A DNA stretch of 64,000 nucleotides. Origin: Riptortus pedestris (lineage: Eukaryota > Arthropoda > Insecta > Hemiptera > Alydidae). The position numbers were made by a program, and so were the translations under genes. Shown in pieces: positions 1 to 12,917 of this stretch. The notes beneath the pieces were generated by a model, which was not told where the DNA came from, ran no database searches, and was given only the letters and a program-made list of their open reading frames with translations. Position 1 is the stretch's first letter. Every line of letters starts with the position of its first letter. The stretch lies in NCBI GenBank assembly GCA_019009955.1, contig CM032228.1, forward strand, positions 134,119,501 through 134,183,500, in the 5' to 3' direction.

Positions 1-319
1 ATTTTTGTCATAGATAGATGGAAATTTGAATAATATTCATTTCTTTTAAAAAAAACCGCTATACCGTCAAGAAGCTCCATAAGATAAGAGGGAAAAATGT
101 AATAAATCTTTACAAATAAAAGTTACTCATATCATATGTGTGGCACGTCAACTGTTATTTTATTTCGCAATGTAATGATTTTAAACTTTTCAGTAATATT
201 TATTTATTTATTTATTTGGAGCTTCGCAGCTTTGGCGATGTTGCTCGGGAAAAAAAAAACCTGTATAAAAAAAAACGAAACGCAACAAAATTAATTTAAA
301 CGAACATAAAATAACATAA

Positions 320-790
320 CAGAAATATAACATGAAAAATAGAAAAGTAACACGAAACAGAAATGGAACACAAAAACAGGAATGGAACAAAGAACAGAAA
401 CAGACAAACAGAGCTGATACGAAAAACAGGGCTGGAATGGATCACAGTACCAAATGGAAAAAACAAAACACAGATATGGAAATCAAAAACAAAATGGAAA
501 ACAAAAACCAGAAATGGAACACAAAAACAAAATGGAAAAACAAAAACAGAAATGGAACACAAAAACAAAATACAGAAATGGAATATAAAACTAAAATGGG
601 AAACAAAAAAAAAGAAGAAATGGAAAACAAAAACAGAAATAGTACAAAAACAGAAATGGAACACAAAACCACAATGGAAAACAAAAACAGAAATGAAACA
701 TTAAAACAGAAATGGAAAAACAAAAACAGAAATGGAACGCAAAACAGAAATAGAAAACAAAAATGGAACTCAAATAATAGAAATTGAACA
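320..790. repeat. A-rich minisatellite, about 17-18 bp unit
   Basis: Imperfect tandem units of the type AAACAGAAATGGAACACA run through this block, with single-base and indel variation between units. The purine bias keeps several frames open on both strands: Lys/Asn/Glu/Met-rich on plus and Phe/Cys/Val-rich on minus. These open frames are a by-product of the repeat and I do not read them as genes. A TTTA run lies just to the left (about 201-222). Confidence 0.85.
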
Positions 791-1137
791 ATAAGTAGAA
801 ATCAAAAATTAAATGTCAATACAACACAACAAATGTACAAAATTAATAAAGAATCCCAAACAAAACAAAATTAAACAAGATATAATAAAATATATAAATT
901 GTTGAATAAAATGGAATATGTGTCTAAAATGAATTTAAAATAATTGAGATTTAGTTCAGATATAAAGCTCGTATCAGCGGAGTTGCATACTCAATATGAG
1001 TTACTGAACAACGTAAGTCATGAATTGCATTATGGCGGGAAGGGGGGAAAACTTTCATTTTTGCTAGACAAATAGAAACGGTGAAATATTTACTTTACAT
1101 ATATTCAAAGAGTTTATAAAGGGCTCAGCAAACATAC

Positions 1138-1150
1138 AAGCACACACACG

Positions 1151-1181
<31 letters not shown>

Positions 1182-1192
1182 GCGCGCGCGCT
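1138..1192. repeat. CA/CG dinucleotide microsatellite
   Basis: A run of CA, with some CG units at its right end, directly precedes the 3' side of the minus-strand LINE. It is a simple repeat. Confidence 0.9.
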
Positions 1193-1307
1193 CGCAGACA
1201 AAAACATTCACAAAAAGACTAGAATCGCAGCCATACATTTATTAGAAAAATTATACAAAAAATAAATCTCTTTTAAAATGCAAGTATTAATTGTGAGTAT
1301 TGTATAT

Positions 1308-2063
1308 TCAAATTTTTGAGTATATGTTAATGTCTTTTAGATGTTGTAGTATAGTGGGTATATATGGGCTACCTTCAGTGAGTAAGTCATGTAGGTCGTG
1401 GGGTATTTGTAAATGATCTCGTCTCTTGCAGTCTGTCAGTATGTGTTTTATTGTAAGAGTCAAATTGCATACATGGCATTTGGGCTGCTCTCTTTTTTTC
1501 ATTAAAAAGCTATGAGTAAGGAGAGAGTGGCCAATGCGGAGCCTTGTTAATATCAATTCTTCCCTCCGTGTATAAGTTGAATTTTTACTAGTCCGTGTGA
1601 ATACTGTAGATTTAATTTGTCGTAATTTATTGTCTGTTTGTTGCCATTTTTGTTCCCAGTCTAGTAGTACGTTAGATTTTGCAGAATGTACTAAGTCGTC
1701 TATTGTTAGTTCATTTGAGTTTACGTCATGTTTCTGAGTCGCTAATTTTGCTTGTTCATCAACTTCATTACTTCGTCCAATATTTTTGTGTCCTGGTAGC
1801 CATACTAGTGTAATATTGTTTCGAAGATGAATGGACTGTTCTAAGATGTGGGTTATAATAGGATGTGTACTGTAAATGTTCTCCAAGGAGAATAGAGAAC
1901 TTAAAGAGTCTGTAAATAAAAAAATCTGGGAATTTTGAACGTCATGAAATTTTGAAAAGGCAATATTTATAGCTTGTAAACTCAGCTTATATATGCTTTG
2001 CATTGTTGTTAAGTTTCGTTGTGTATATGTCATTGTTAATGATTGCTGCAGCTGCTGTCCCAA
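1308..2063 (-). pseudogene. RNase H domain and C-terminal Cys/His cluster of the LINE ORF2
   Basis: This frame carries the middle and end of a LINE-type RNase H, which would cleave RNA in RNA/DNA hybrids during element copying. Visible signatures are FTDSLSSL (second catalytic Asp), the WLPGHKNIG loop and a following N-E-V-D box. The tail CHVCNLTLTIKHILTDC is the Cys/His cluster usual at the C-terminus of RNase H-bearing LINEs. The first RNase H motif (TDGSK) is in another frame at about 2080-2100, so there is a frameshift between 1987 and 2080. The catalytic Glu expected in the SAEL-like motif appears replaced by Ser. Confidence 0.85.
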
Positions 2064-3295
2064 AGTCGGTCTTGGATCCGTCAGTAAAAGTGTGAAGAGA
2101 GTTTGTGTTATTTGCTACAATTGAGTTATAAGCTATTCTGTAAAATTTAGAAGATAATGGATTTCTTTTATTAAATTTTGTTAAAGTTAAATTAATGCTT
2201 AAGTTATTTATTCTCCATGGAGGGAGTGACAAGTTTCTGTTATAGTGTATTTGAGTTTGTAATATGTTCGAATCAATAGTGTTTTCTGAAGTACGAATGA
2301 GTAGTGGTTTATGCTTGCTGTGTTTTTCTATGTATTTGTTATAATGAATGTTATTTAAAAATACTTTGACGCATGGTGTGTCTAATGCCTTGCTTTTAAA
2401 AGAAATTTTAAGCAATATAATCCTTCTCCTATATTCCAATGGAGGTTCTTCCCCTGCTTCGACACAGAGGCTATCTACTGGGCTTGATCTGAAGGCTCCA
2501 GTTGCTATCCTCAGTCCTGTGTTGTGTATTGTGTCTAACATTTTAAGTGTATTCGGACTGGCTGATGAATATGCTATACAGCCATAATCCAGCAATGACC
2601 TGGTATAAGCACGATAAAAAGTAAGCATAGAACATCTGTCAGCTTCCCATGCAGAATTGCTAAGTACCTTTAATAAGTCCAAGCTTTTCTTGCACTTATT
2701 AATGAGTCCTTTTAAATGGGGAACCCATGTGAGTTTTCTGTCAAATGTAAGAACTAAAAATATCAGTTCGTCCGTCTTGTTTATAATAGTGTTGTTAAGA
2801 GTCAATTGTGGGCATTCAAAACTTCTTTTACGAGTGAATATGGTGTATATAGATTTTTCACTCGATATCTTAAAAAAACCTGTTAAATTGCACCATTTTG
2901 AAGTCAATTGAGTGTGTTCTGTGTGACATTTGTTGCGTGCGTTAATGATATGTAAAGTGATGCTATAAGATGAGGTCATCAGGCATACAGGCAGTAAGAT
3001 ACTTCTTGGGGGATATACTTTATGACAGAATTTACAGCAATATTGAACAAGGTTGTGCTCAGCACACCTCCCTGAGGCACTCCATTCTCCTGCAGAAAGG
3101 CGTTTTGATAAAGCAGTACCTACCCTCACCCTGAAAAAATCGTTCAGACAAATAGTTATCCAGAAATCTTATAATGTTTCCCTGGGACACCCCCATTCGA
3201 TCAACTGAGAGAGAATGAGCCTTCTCCAAACAGAGTCATAGGCTTTCTCCAGATCGAGGGATATTACTAACATTAATTTGTTTCCAAGGTAAGCA
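1987..3295 (-). pseudogene. LINE reverse transcriptase, palm to thumb, frameshifted
   Basis: Translation of 3130-3295 gives an RT motif A (LDLEKAYDSVW) that stops soon after. The next frame resumes with a short stretch, and the NGVPQGGVLS motif B is readable only in a third frame near 3050-3100. The long frame 1987-3129 then contains thumb and connection sequence (LLDYGCIAYSS, IATGAFRSSP, VEAGEEPPLEYRR), typical of this LINE group, and ends with the first RNase H motif TDGSKTDFGTAAAA. The F/YxDD motif C is not intact. At least two frameshifts are present, so this is a relic. The start shown for the 380-residue frame is an artefact of the frameshift. Confidence 0.85.
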
Positions 3296-4188
3296 TTAAG
3301 TATTTCGCTTTCCATCCGTGCAATATGGTGCATAGTGGAATGCACATTGGAAAGGCGATAATATTTTTTTATGATCTAAGTACCACAGAAGTCTTTTGTT
3401 GATTATCTTTTCTGTGACCTTGCAAAGTGTATTTGTCAAAGAAATCGGCCTGTAGCTAGTTGCATGATTCTTGTTTTTCCCAGGTTTTAGAACTGGTATA
3501 ACTATAGCTTCATTCCAGGTGTGAGGGTACACATCATTCCTCTAGTGTAAACATCATTCAATAGGTGAAGAAGAATTAGTAAGCCCTGTTCTGGTAGATT
3601 TTTTATGATGTCATATGTGACTAGGTCAGGTCCTGGTGAAGTCATTTGTGCAGTCGATAGTGCGAGTTTTAGTTCCGTGTAACTGAAGGGATCATTAAGT
3701 GGGTGTGAGTAAGTTAGAATTATGAGGCAAGTCATAGTTTCAGTTAGGGTTTTGTGTCTGAAGAATTGTAACGTATAGTTTTTGGAGCTGCATATATAAC
3801 TGAAATATTCTCCTAAGATGGTAGTGATTGTCTGTTGGTCGGTAATAATCTTGTTATTGTGTTCTAGTCCTGTAATTGGTTTGCGGTATTTTTTATGAGT
3901 AATTTGGTGAATTTTAGTCCATACGTCTTTTGCAGGTAATCGTCTATTAATACTAGATAAAAAATCTATCCAGCACTTTCGTTTACTATTCTTTATAACC
4001 CATTGAGCTTTGGATTTTTTTCTTTTGTAGTCTAGAAAGTTTACGTCAGACGGATTTCGGCGGAATAGATTAAGAGCTCTTTTTCTGTTCATTACAGCAA
4101 TTCTACATTCATCAGTCCACCAAGGAACTGGAAGTTTTTTGTATGTCCGTGAAGTTTTTGGAATACTTATCTCAGCTGCTTCTAACAT
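3296..4188 (-). pseudogene. LINE ORF2 linker and N-terminal reverse transcriptase
   Basis: The upper part (3502-4188) contains VPWWTDECRIAVMNRKRAL, the conserved segment between endonuclease and RT in many arthropod LINEs, then a Lys/Arg-rich linker and the early RT motif STAQMTSPGPDLVTYDIIKN. The frame then shifts between 3502 and 3532. The lower part (3296-3532) continues with WNEAIVIPVLKPGKN and SYRPISLTNTLCKV, the RT finger motifs. The order and spacing match the family, so the break is recent relative to the overall divergence. The endonuclease is absent. Confidence 0.87.
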
Positions 4189-4252
4189 TTCAGTAATAAA
4201 TACTTACTTCAAAAATCGTCTGAATTGCATGTTAAGTTTAAAATTACGTTTT

Positions 4253-5060
4253 TACCCATAAGGGAAATCACCTATTGGGGGACGTACTCATGACGCGATT
4301 TTCGACAAATGTCTTCAAATAACCATCAATCCTACCCAGGAGATGTTGAAAATGTGGTCCGTTCAAAGTGTTATACATATTTGTCTGTTAACGCTGTAGC
4401 GGTAACTATTTTTTTTATAGCTACCAAACTCGATATTTAATCGTTTTATGTAAGAACAAAAATCAATTTCGTTAACGCCTGAAATCGGACTGTTGGGAGG
4501 GAGGGGGGGGGTTCTCTAGGAGGGGATTTTCGAAAATTCAAAATATCTCCGTTACTGTACTTTGGACTTTTATATAGCTAATCTTATTTCAAATTATTTT
4601 TTTTTTAATAAATATTATTATATACATGTATTCTCTATCTTGAGTAATAACTCAGATATTTGCATTTTTCAGTTTTCTTCAGCAAACCCCCTCTCCTGCT
4701 CATGTCATTAGCAATAAGCAGTTATATCACAGAGTGTCTTATTCATAGCTTAAATCCGAGGTAATGTTATCGTCAGGCAATTAGTAGTGGGTGAATAGAG
4801 AAGGTGAAATTTCTAAAATTCAAGATATCTCCGTTATTTTGAGTCGGATCGTAAAATGTTATAGAACCAATCTCGGTTCAAAAATAATGTTCTAAAATCG
4901 ATGTTATATACGTTTTTATGCTAATTCGATTTTTAGAAGAGCTATTTATTGTTGAAGTATGTGCGGATAACGGACGAGATGAGATCGGTATCGTTGGTTC
5001 TGTACGTACGATTCAGCTGAAAGTTAGCTCGCCCGTTTCAGTAACTGTTCGGTATAAGTT
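4253..5060 (-). mobile_element. Helentron-like (HINE-type) repeat, long form, copy A
   Basis: The left end carries a decayed version of the family 3' end (AAGGGAAATCACCTATTG), then the block ATGACGCGATTTTCGACAAA, the GGTCCGTTCAAA motif, the ACCAAACTCGATATTTAATC block, the G-rich run near 4496-4510 and two successive AAATATCTCCGTTA-like modules. The second module makes this the long form also seen at 33.5-34.4 kb. A trace of the 5' region (GTAACTGTTCGG) is at about 5040. The terminal GTCCGTCACGC end is not visible. It abuts the 5'-truncated end of the LINE. Confidence 0.7.
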
Positions 5061-8000
5061 ATAAGAACATAAGTTATATATCTTTTCATGATATAGAAAT
5101 AAAGGTTTAAAGGCTAGGGGTTCTAAACAAATCGTTTCACCTTTAATTATTTTTATATGGACAAATTTCAATTTTTGTATTTGCACCGTCCTCAAAACAC
5201 ACCTCCCCCTGAATTGAGACCAATGAAAAGATGAGGTTCATGACTAGACTTTAAAGCAGTATGTGAAATTTCAGAATTTTAAGGCTAGTCGCTTTTGAGT
5301 TATGCGAGGTAAGTCACGCGGAAACTGTTCAAGGTGGATTCAGAGAGTCAAAATGGATTATTCTGTTTAAATCTTAATAGAAAAATTAATGAAATATTAA
5401 AAGAAAAACTTGTACCTGACCTAACTAATACACAGTTATATATATACAAATATTTATCATTATATATATATTTCAAATGGAGTGGAAACAGTAACAAAAT
5501 ATTCTTGGGTTGGTTCCTGCTATGTATTTTTTTTCACGCTTATAAAACTTACCCAAATATCATAAAACTTCTTAAGAGTATTAGTTGTAACAAAACTTAG
5601 TCTTAAAATTATACTAATATTCTTAGAAACCAGAGTAGTGTTTGTAAGGGAGGCTTGAAATGAAAACCAAGATATTCGCTCTTCACTATATATGTGCATT
5701 ACAAAAAGTGTTTCATTTATTTAAAGTAACTTTTTATTCACTTCCGTCGTATAACAAACTAATAACAAGATAGACACAAATGTATTGCTGTACAAAGCAT
5801 AAATTATGTTTTGTGAATCTGTATTTGAGTTAGCAATTGCTATACTATTGTAGATTATAAGGTATATTACTATTTTCAGGTAAGCCCAGGAAATAAGGAG
5901 TGAAGATAGGCAAAGAACGCCAGAAACGAATAAACGTAATATTCCGTTATTTTCAAATTATGAGTTTAAAAAAATTGCATACTTTTTTAGCTAGAGTATC
6001 TTTTTTACGTCATTCCCAAATCCACATCAATTTTTCCAACAAGGAAATTTCGTAACATAAATGTACATTATCCATTGTTGCTTTTACTGTTTAACCTCGC
6101 TCTGAAAGTGACTATCTGAAATATTAAAAACAAATCCTGTTGGTACCATATGCAATAGGCAAACACAGGACGATGTATGTTGACATAAAGTTGATCATAG
6201 CTACAAATATCGCAGCGTTAGCCGGTCTAGGATCTAGGACCGACACTAAGGAGAGATGGGAGCCCGTTGAGATGGAGTACCTCTCATTTCCCAGTTATAC
6301 AACGTTCAGACGGCACAGAATGTTCCAAAATTGTAGTAAACCCACAAGTCCTTCAAGTATAATAGTGTCTAGTAGCAAGTTAGTTATGTTGTACTAAGCC
6401 TTAATATTCAATTATTTTTTTCCAGAAAGAAAAGAAAAAAAAACCAAATACCACTACCAATAATTGCCACTCCCTTGGCTAACCTAATAACCTCACCGCA
6501 ATTATCTGGTTCACAATGTCCATTTTATAGCTTTATTTTGTTCGAGGCATCAGTCGGAAATGTCTTTTTTCTTTATGTTGTCAGGCATAATAGTTTATTC
6601 ATCCAGAGGAAAAAAACTGGAAACCTAGAAAAAATAGCAATAACCGTAAAAAAGATTGCTGAAGGGAAAATGGAAATGTGGTAAGTGTAATGTCCTGGAG
6701 CAAATGCTTACTTCTCCCACCCATTTTTATGTATATAAATCCCCATTTTTCGATAAGTAAAAAAAAAAAACAAGCTTTAGTGGCAACACTGGTGGCGGGT
6801 GTTGGAGGATTTTGGGCGGGGTAACTAGGTGTTTATATCTGGGGGCAGACAAAAGGTTTGCCGTGTGCGGACGACAACAATGGAGAGGCTGAGAAATAGT
6901 TATACTGAATGGTGGGCTCTACCATCGGGTGATATATTAGCGTGAGTACGATTTGTCAGACAGTGGCACAATCATGACGAATCCAAAACTCCCCTGCTTC
7001 ATTTATTTGTCCACCAGTCAACTCGACTCTCTACAAATGGAACCGCTTGACGTCTGAATTCTCGGACAGCCACCCGACCCCACTTCCACTTCATTTATAT
7101 TATTTTTTGTAATATTTTTATAAAAAATGAATTGCAGCTAAAAAAAGCAGCTTCTTTGTTATTTATTATTTCTATTCTCTTAGGCATGTGCACAATAGAA
7201 TACATTTCCAGGTGTTATGATTGGCCGTCATTTTTCAAACTACCAATTCCTTAATGCTTACCCCTATACAATAATCCTTTATTTATACGCCTGAAATTCT
7301 CGAACCTAAATTGAGTAACAATAGTTGTTGGCTGAAGCCTCCAAAAAACACACTGAGGATGAAAATGTTCGTAGAAAAAATGACAACTGGGTGAAAGTCG
7401 AATAGCATTTAACTTTTTTCAAAGTGAAGGTATCCAAGTATACAGTTTAACAAGTTAAAATTACAATTTTTTTTTGTCACCATTCTTCAAAAGTGAGTAC
7501 AGTTATAGAACGGCAGAAAAAAAAGCATGGAAGGACAAATGGTTTTCCACATTCCATTGAGAATGAATCATGTCAAAGAAAGCATCCTTTCTTTATTTTA
7601 TATGAAAAACTCAATTGTTCAATTGTTTAATGTTTATAAACAAGTATCAAAATGGAAAATTAATATGGATTGGTGGAATTTGAGCACGGTCATCTGTTAC
7701 CGTGACACATATTAATGGTATAATATCTCTTTATTCAAAATAGACTTTACAATCCGTGGTACAATTTTCCCCCCTCGTAGTATTGCTGTTCTCCAGCAAC
7801 ACTATTAATTTTAGAACTTTTGAAAATCAACGATCGGACTTTTAGTTCAAGTTGTCTGTAAAAGGTACGCCATTGTGTCGTTTCCCTAATAACTCACAAT
7901 TTCCCCCCTGTAGTTCTTCCAGTTGTTTTACTATGGCTTCATTTAAACCTATATATTAGGGTAAATATTTTATTTTTTCTATTTTCTGTAACACTTTAGT

Positions 8001-10454
8001 ATATTCATTTTTAATTTTTATTTGTGCCTGAGGAAGACAAGAAGTACTGAGCATCCCTAGAAAAGTAAGAACCTTGTCACAGAATCAAGAGGAATAGAGG
8101 TAGTGGCCAAGATATTTCAAGTACCGGAGTACCAACCTCAAAAATAAGTATTTCACTTTTCAAAACTATTTTAATTGCGTATTTAATTTTTAAAGACGCC
8201 ATTGAATATTTTGTACTTGAAAATTATTTGTATCATAATATATTTTTTTTAGAATAAAAAATAAAATTTTATCTTCTACTACTAAGGATTGTCCAAATTC
8301 CTTTTTATCTTCGATCTCATGTTTCGTGGCTAATATCATTTAAAACAACACTAGCCAATTGGCTTCAGAACTCCTTATAAAAATACAATGAAAATTGATG
8401 TATGCTTTTTTAGAGTAAATATTTAAGCCCAAGAAGAAGTGGCTATTATCCACTAAACATGTAGGAATAGGGATGTATTTCAAGTTGAAAAAGGTTTGAT
8501 ATCAGTTATTCTGGTAACAATACATTTGAGATTTATTATTTGATAATGTTATGATGAGTCACTGTCATGAAAATGATTATATGTTATGAGGTACTTGAAC
8601 TGTTTGTAAAAATAAAGTTGAAATAAATAATTTTAATAAGGATGGCAAAGACAATTTGGCCAATTGGAAATTAATATATGTCAACGAGTCGATTCTATGA
8701 ATGGAATTAATGATTGTCGTTGATATATGCTATATTTGGGGTAGATCAAACAGCTTTAAGAGCGTGAGTGCCTGCTAGTGAACGAAGATTTATCGATCTA
8801 CAGCTTAATAATTTGTTGGCGATGGCAGTATTATAAAAGAAGGGAAATGGAAAAATGGATGGTTGCCTCTTCAAAAAAATTGCCAGAACCCCAATCTCAG
8901 TAGGCGAGGCCAGCCTCTCCGCGTTCCTATTAATTCTTCCCCTGTCCATTACGCCTTTTGTTCTCAACAGGAAAATGCCATCGGTTTTTTTAAATATATA
9001 TAAAAAAGGAAGTAATAAAAAAATTTTCCCCTTTCAATTTTTTTTCAAGTTAAACAGAAAATAGGAGGTTTGCCCCTCACTCAATACCATCGTACTTCAA
9101 CAAACCCGGCTTATGGGTCTTCAAGGTAACATGCCCAATTTTAAGCCTATCTCTCCTCCTTGTCAATTCATTTTGGGAATTCTAAATCAAACCATGAATG
9201 TCCTAATAATGTTTCACAGCAAATCCTCCTGCTATGCAATCGTAACTAAAAAAATAAGTCAAGTCCTCGTCAAATCGTGGAAAAATCAATGTTCTCTAAG
9301 TCTAAGAGTTTAAAGGAAGGTAAATGTTTCACTATTAAATTTGGAATCCACCCACACTTCTGCAATGGTTCATATGTGGGCTTATGACACGTTAATTGCA
9401 GCATTTCATTGTGTTTTATGCCACAACCATTTAGAGTTGTCACAACCAATTTTAATTTATGACTTTTTATGAAATTGCCCGGGTTGTTGTAGAAATGATA
9501 TACTAATCTTCATTATCTTTTATAGGTACGGACAAATTGCCATTTTTTTTTCTTTTTACCTTATTATATCCCTATGATATATGCATAATGTAATCTAGAA
9601 GAAGGTAAGAAGAAATGTGAGGTTGCCACTAGCAACAGAGATATCTACTGAGCAGGACGATTTAATATCGAGATGTCAGTCGCTGGAGTGAATAAGAAAA
9701 GAGCCCTGGAAGGAGATACGCTAAATGAAACACTGCTCATAATTGCACCAGCGCACCTCGCCTGGCGAAAGACTGGAAATGGAATACTTCCTCAAGGTGT
9801 GGGAAATAGAAACGGTAATCCTTTTTACGAGAACTAACTTCGGCAAAGGAAGATCTTGAAAGGTTAATCGAGAGGACAACCAGTTCTTACGTCTTAAGAA
9901 ACATTAGTTATCCGCGATTCCGGTGAATCCGGGGCAGATCGTACAGTGTCCATTGCAGACTATGAAATAGCTCAATTCATTGACACAGCAGTTGCCTCTA
10001 ACAGCACCTTGTGGCCATACTTAACCTAAGCAGGTCAAGAACTTCAACTGCCCAGCAACATCGCAACGAATCTATAAGCAGTTTTCCTGAAAACAGAGGC
10101 CTATCTTCGAGAGTCAGATTTAGGACGGACGAGGCTGTGGCTAATCATGATAGAAAAGCTCCTGAGGAAATTGTAGTTCTCAGGGATAATAAATAGCCTT
10201 TGTTGGTGAGGTTATAATCATTATCAATGCAAATTCGTGAAATAAAATCTTTGAGCAAGCTAACGTAATCAGTGGTCTCTGTGGTGGATTATGATCGATA
10301 GTAATGGTGCCCTGATTGAATATAGTAGTCCACTAAAAAGAGATTCATTAATATTACAGTTCCATGTAAACGTTAAGCAGATTGAAATCTGACCACAAAG
10401 AGTGGGGGTTTAACGAAGAAGTAGAATAAAAAACGAAAATATCTCCGATATTAT
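5061..10454. other. Unassigned AT-rich DNA
   Basis: I recognise no gene or transposon here. The short open frames are not supported by motifs or codon pattern. Two patches are less AT-rich than their surroundings: about 6780-7080, with no ORF and no visible TIR, and about 9600-10260, which contains a short frame at 10011-10196 followed by AATAAA near 10187. Either could be exon, UTR or an old repeat; nothing in the sequence decides it. Confidence 0.5.
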
Positions 10455-10455
10455 G

Positions 10456-10645
10456 TATTTTTTATTTTATTTATTTACATTAACATCCTCTTACATGATT
10501 CACATCCCTTTTTGCTTTTATGGCTAACTGAGGGGGGGGGGAGTTACCACCCTTTTCTAGCCAGCCTGAGATTAAGGAATTTATTTAATGAGTTCGTCAC
10601 TAAATAAATTCTTATTTGCCCAGGCGATAATCGATGAATAATCGT
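10456..10645 (-). mobile_element. tRNA-derived SINE copy 1
   Basis: Minus-strand copy of the SINE described at 27606. The tail, the TTACCACCCTTTTCTAGCC block, the AATTTATTTAATGAGT block and GCCCAGGCGATAATCGA (degenerate B box) are visible. The A-box end is missing or decayed. Confidence 0.8.
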
Positions 10646-10904
10646 GATATTATATGCTCGTTACAATATGACATTCAACAATCTAGGTTCCTTCCTATAT
10701 TAATTAGTCTATTAATTTTCTGCAAAATTAGTGAAGGTATATAAATTCTTCTTACTTAAACTTGGAATAAAAAGTTTCATGACATATTCCCTTATTTATA
10801 ACGTGGGATGACTAAACTGAAAGTTTATTCGAAATTATTAAGATCGAAAGTAAAAAAAAAATACAATGAAGTCACATAATATCCTAGATTATTATTATAA
10901 TTAC

Positions 10905-11098
10905 ATGCATTAAGGCGTTGATCTTAATCTCGCGTGGTACACCTAGAGTGGTTGATTCCCGCACTGTGCAATAGACATTTATTTAGTGACGGACTCATTA
11001 AATAAACTCCTTAGGCTAGAAAAGGGTGGTAACCTGAAGATAATCCGTCCCGATTAGCCATGGTAGCATAAAGTGGACGTAAATAGTAATAAACAAAC
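10905..11098 (+). mobile_element. tRNA-derived SINE copy 2
   Basis: Plus-strand copy from the tRNA-like head (TTAAGGCGTTGATCTTAATC) to the tail AAAGTGGACGTAAATAGTAA and a CAAACAAA run. The B box (GGTTGATTCCC) has lost several conserved positions, so Pol III activity from this copy is unlikely. Confidence 0.85.
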
Positions 11099-11249
11099 AA
11101 ATATACGTGATACGAAAACATGGAGAGAACAACAACCATAGAGAATTAAACATCATATTTTTTGCTCAGAATCCTAAAAACTGAATAATTTGAATTTTCG
11201 ATCCCCCTACCCCCTGTAACTCTAACTCTCCCCAACTCTTTCATGTATT

Positions 11250-11251
<2 letters not shown>

Positions 11252-11289
<38 letters not shown>
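11252..11289. repeat. TA microsatellite
   Basis: Uninterrupted TA run of about 38 bp. None of the flanking blocks of the Helentron-like family are present. Confidence 0.9.
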
Positions 11290-11293
<4 letters not shown>

Positions 11294-12721
11294 TCGACGT
11301 AGATTTGAGGGAAATCTGCTAATATGCATAATGCAATTTGAGTATTCTTATATTTTTTAAGTAATACCGAAGACCGGCATCAGTTTACCCAGCGAAGAGA
11401 AATAGTAGAATGTCAAAACATTTTCAATTTCTATTGCTGATTTTAGTTGAGGAGTGAGTCATTGAATTCTGGCAACTTTGATTACTCTCTTTTGAGAAGG
11501 GGTGATGTGCAAGAGGACAATTTAAAACGTCAGATTCAGACCGGCGAGCTAGCTGGAGGCATTGAGCTAATGATAGTGGTAAAAGAAGAGGTTGGAGCAG
11601 ATGCCTGCTCAGCGGAGCGGTATCAGCAGACATATGGAAGGGACAAGTGGTGATCTGTGGCAGATTTAGGGGTGGCGACTCACCCCTTCCTAGCCAATAA
11701 TAGCTCCCCCAGCGCAACTTACCGGCTTACTTACACTCCTAGGCATCCGCAAAACCGCTGCATGTATTTATTTAAATGGACGGTTTAACGCTCTTGAGCC
11801 ATGTAAAATATTGCCCATATAGTGTCCATACTTAGTATACTTGGTAGGTAGCATCAAAACCCTCACTTCTAGAATTTGACCGAAACTGTATAACACTAAA
11901 ACAACCGTTTGTTCTTGCGAGACTTTCTCTCCGCAATGAATGAGAATGCCGCTAACTTCACCATTTGTTCAAAAAATTATTCGCTCTTGGTTTTGAAAAC
12001 TTGATGAAAAAAAAACAGCTCATGTGTGATATTCTTCTTTCATTGTCTTCATAAATAAATATAAGCAAAAGGAATCCTCAAATCATAAGCTACTGATTAT
12101 ATTTAAGATTATTTAATACTGAACAACCCAATGAGTCGTTCAAATTAAAAGTCCTATTAGAATCAAGGAAAAATAGCTGATACATAAGTCAAATTGCATC
12201 AACGAGGAAAGATGAAACACTATTTTCATAGCTTTCCTCCCTTAAAGCTGATAGGCATGGCGATTTCAATAGTATACGGATCTCAATGGTTGCAGTCTAT
12301 ACCTTGGCTTACACTAAGGTAGGTCTCCTTCGAATGTTTTCTTACCAATTGCAATTAACAACGAATGAAATTCGTACTGGAGACCATGTATCCCACAAAG
12401 CTAATGTATGCTGCACTTCTTTTTTTATACTACTAACCCAGTGGAAGTGGTACAATCATTAATCTTAATCTTTTAAATTTGATTGTTCAATTAAAAAGAA
12501 ATCAACCCTTTTAATCTTATTAGAAAATTATATGCAGTGGCATTATTATATATACCAAATGTCGTTCAACCGTAATAAAGCCAAATTGACTTGACTAAAT
12601 ACAATTACATATATAAAAGATCGTTTTTCTTCATTATGTCACTAATTGATTGTAATATAGGACAAATAAGACAAAGTATTAACTTAATGATTTCTTTTCT
12701 TGAGTTAGCAAACATAAAATA
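11290..12721. other. Unassigned AT-rich DNA
   Basis: Nothing recognised. Overlapping short frames on both strands at 11424-11717 are in a less AT-rich patch but carry no family motif. Confidence 0.5.
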
Positions 12722-12917
12722 AATAAATATTATTTATTAACGTCCACGTTTTGCAACTAAGGCTAATTAGAGCTGGTTATCTACAGGTTACCTCCCGTTT
12801 CTAGCCAGGGTCACTAAATAAATTCCTATTGGCCAGGCGAGAATCGACCTCGCCACTCTAGGTTTACCATGTGAGATTAAGGTCAACGCTTTAACTCACA
12901 TTGCTAACCTGAGCCCC
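12722..12917 (-). mobile_element. tRNA-derived SINE copy 3
   Basis: Near full-length minus-strand copy: TTTATTAACGTCCACGTTTT tail, body, GGCGAGAATCGACCTCGCC (B-box region) and the TTTAACTCACATTGCTAACC head. There is a small deletion in the body between the TCTAGCCAGGG and TCACTAAATAAA blocks. Confidence 0.88.

Larger units (their letters stand above)
1205..4200 (-). mobile_element. Degenerate non-LTR retrotransposon (I/Jockey-like group with RNase H), 5'-truncated
   Basis: Read on the minus strand, the pieces come in the order expected of one LINE ORF2: the endonuclease-to-RT linker, RT fingers and palm, RT thumb, RNase H, and a C-terminal Cys/His cluster. The apurinic endonuclease domain that should precede the linker is missing, because a different repeat starts at about 4253. 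At least three frame breaks and the missing 5' end make it inactive. The exact 3' end is uncertain: no long poly(A) is obvious, and the CA tract at 1138 may mark the boundary. A related but distinct LINE lies at 48.3-52.6 kb. Confidence 0.85.

Noticed and set aside
332..787. 151- and 113-codon Lys/Asn-rich frames and their minus-strand counterparts
   Set aside because: They are entirely tandem minisatellite. Several frames on both strands are open for the same compositional reason.
2348..2911. Plus-strand frames within the first LINE
   Set aside because: Antisense shadows of the LINE reverse transcriptase.
8746..9064. Overlapping 73- and 69-codon frames as a host gene
   Set aside because: No motif, no splice signals in register, and both strands are equally open. 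Not reported as a gene.
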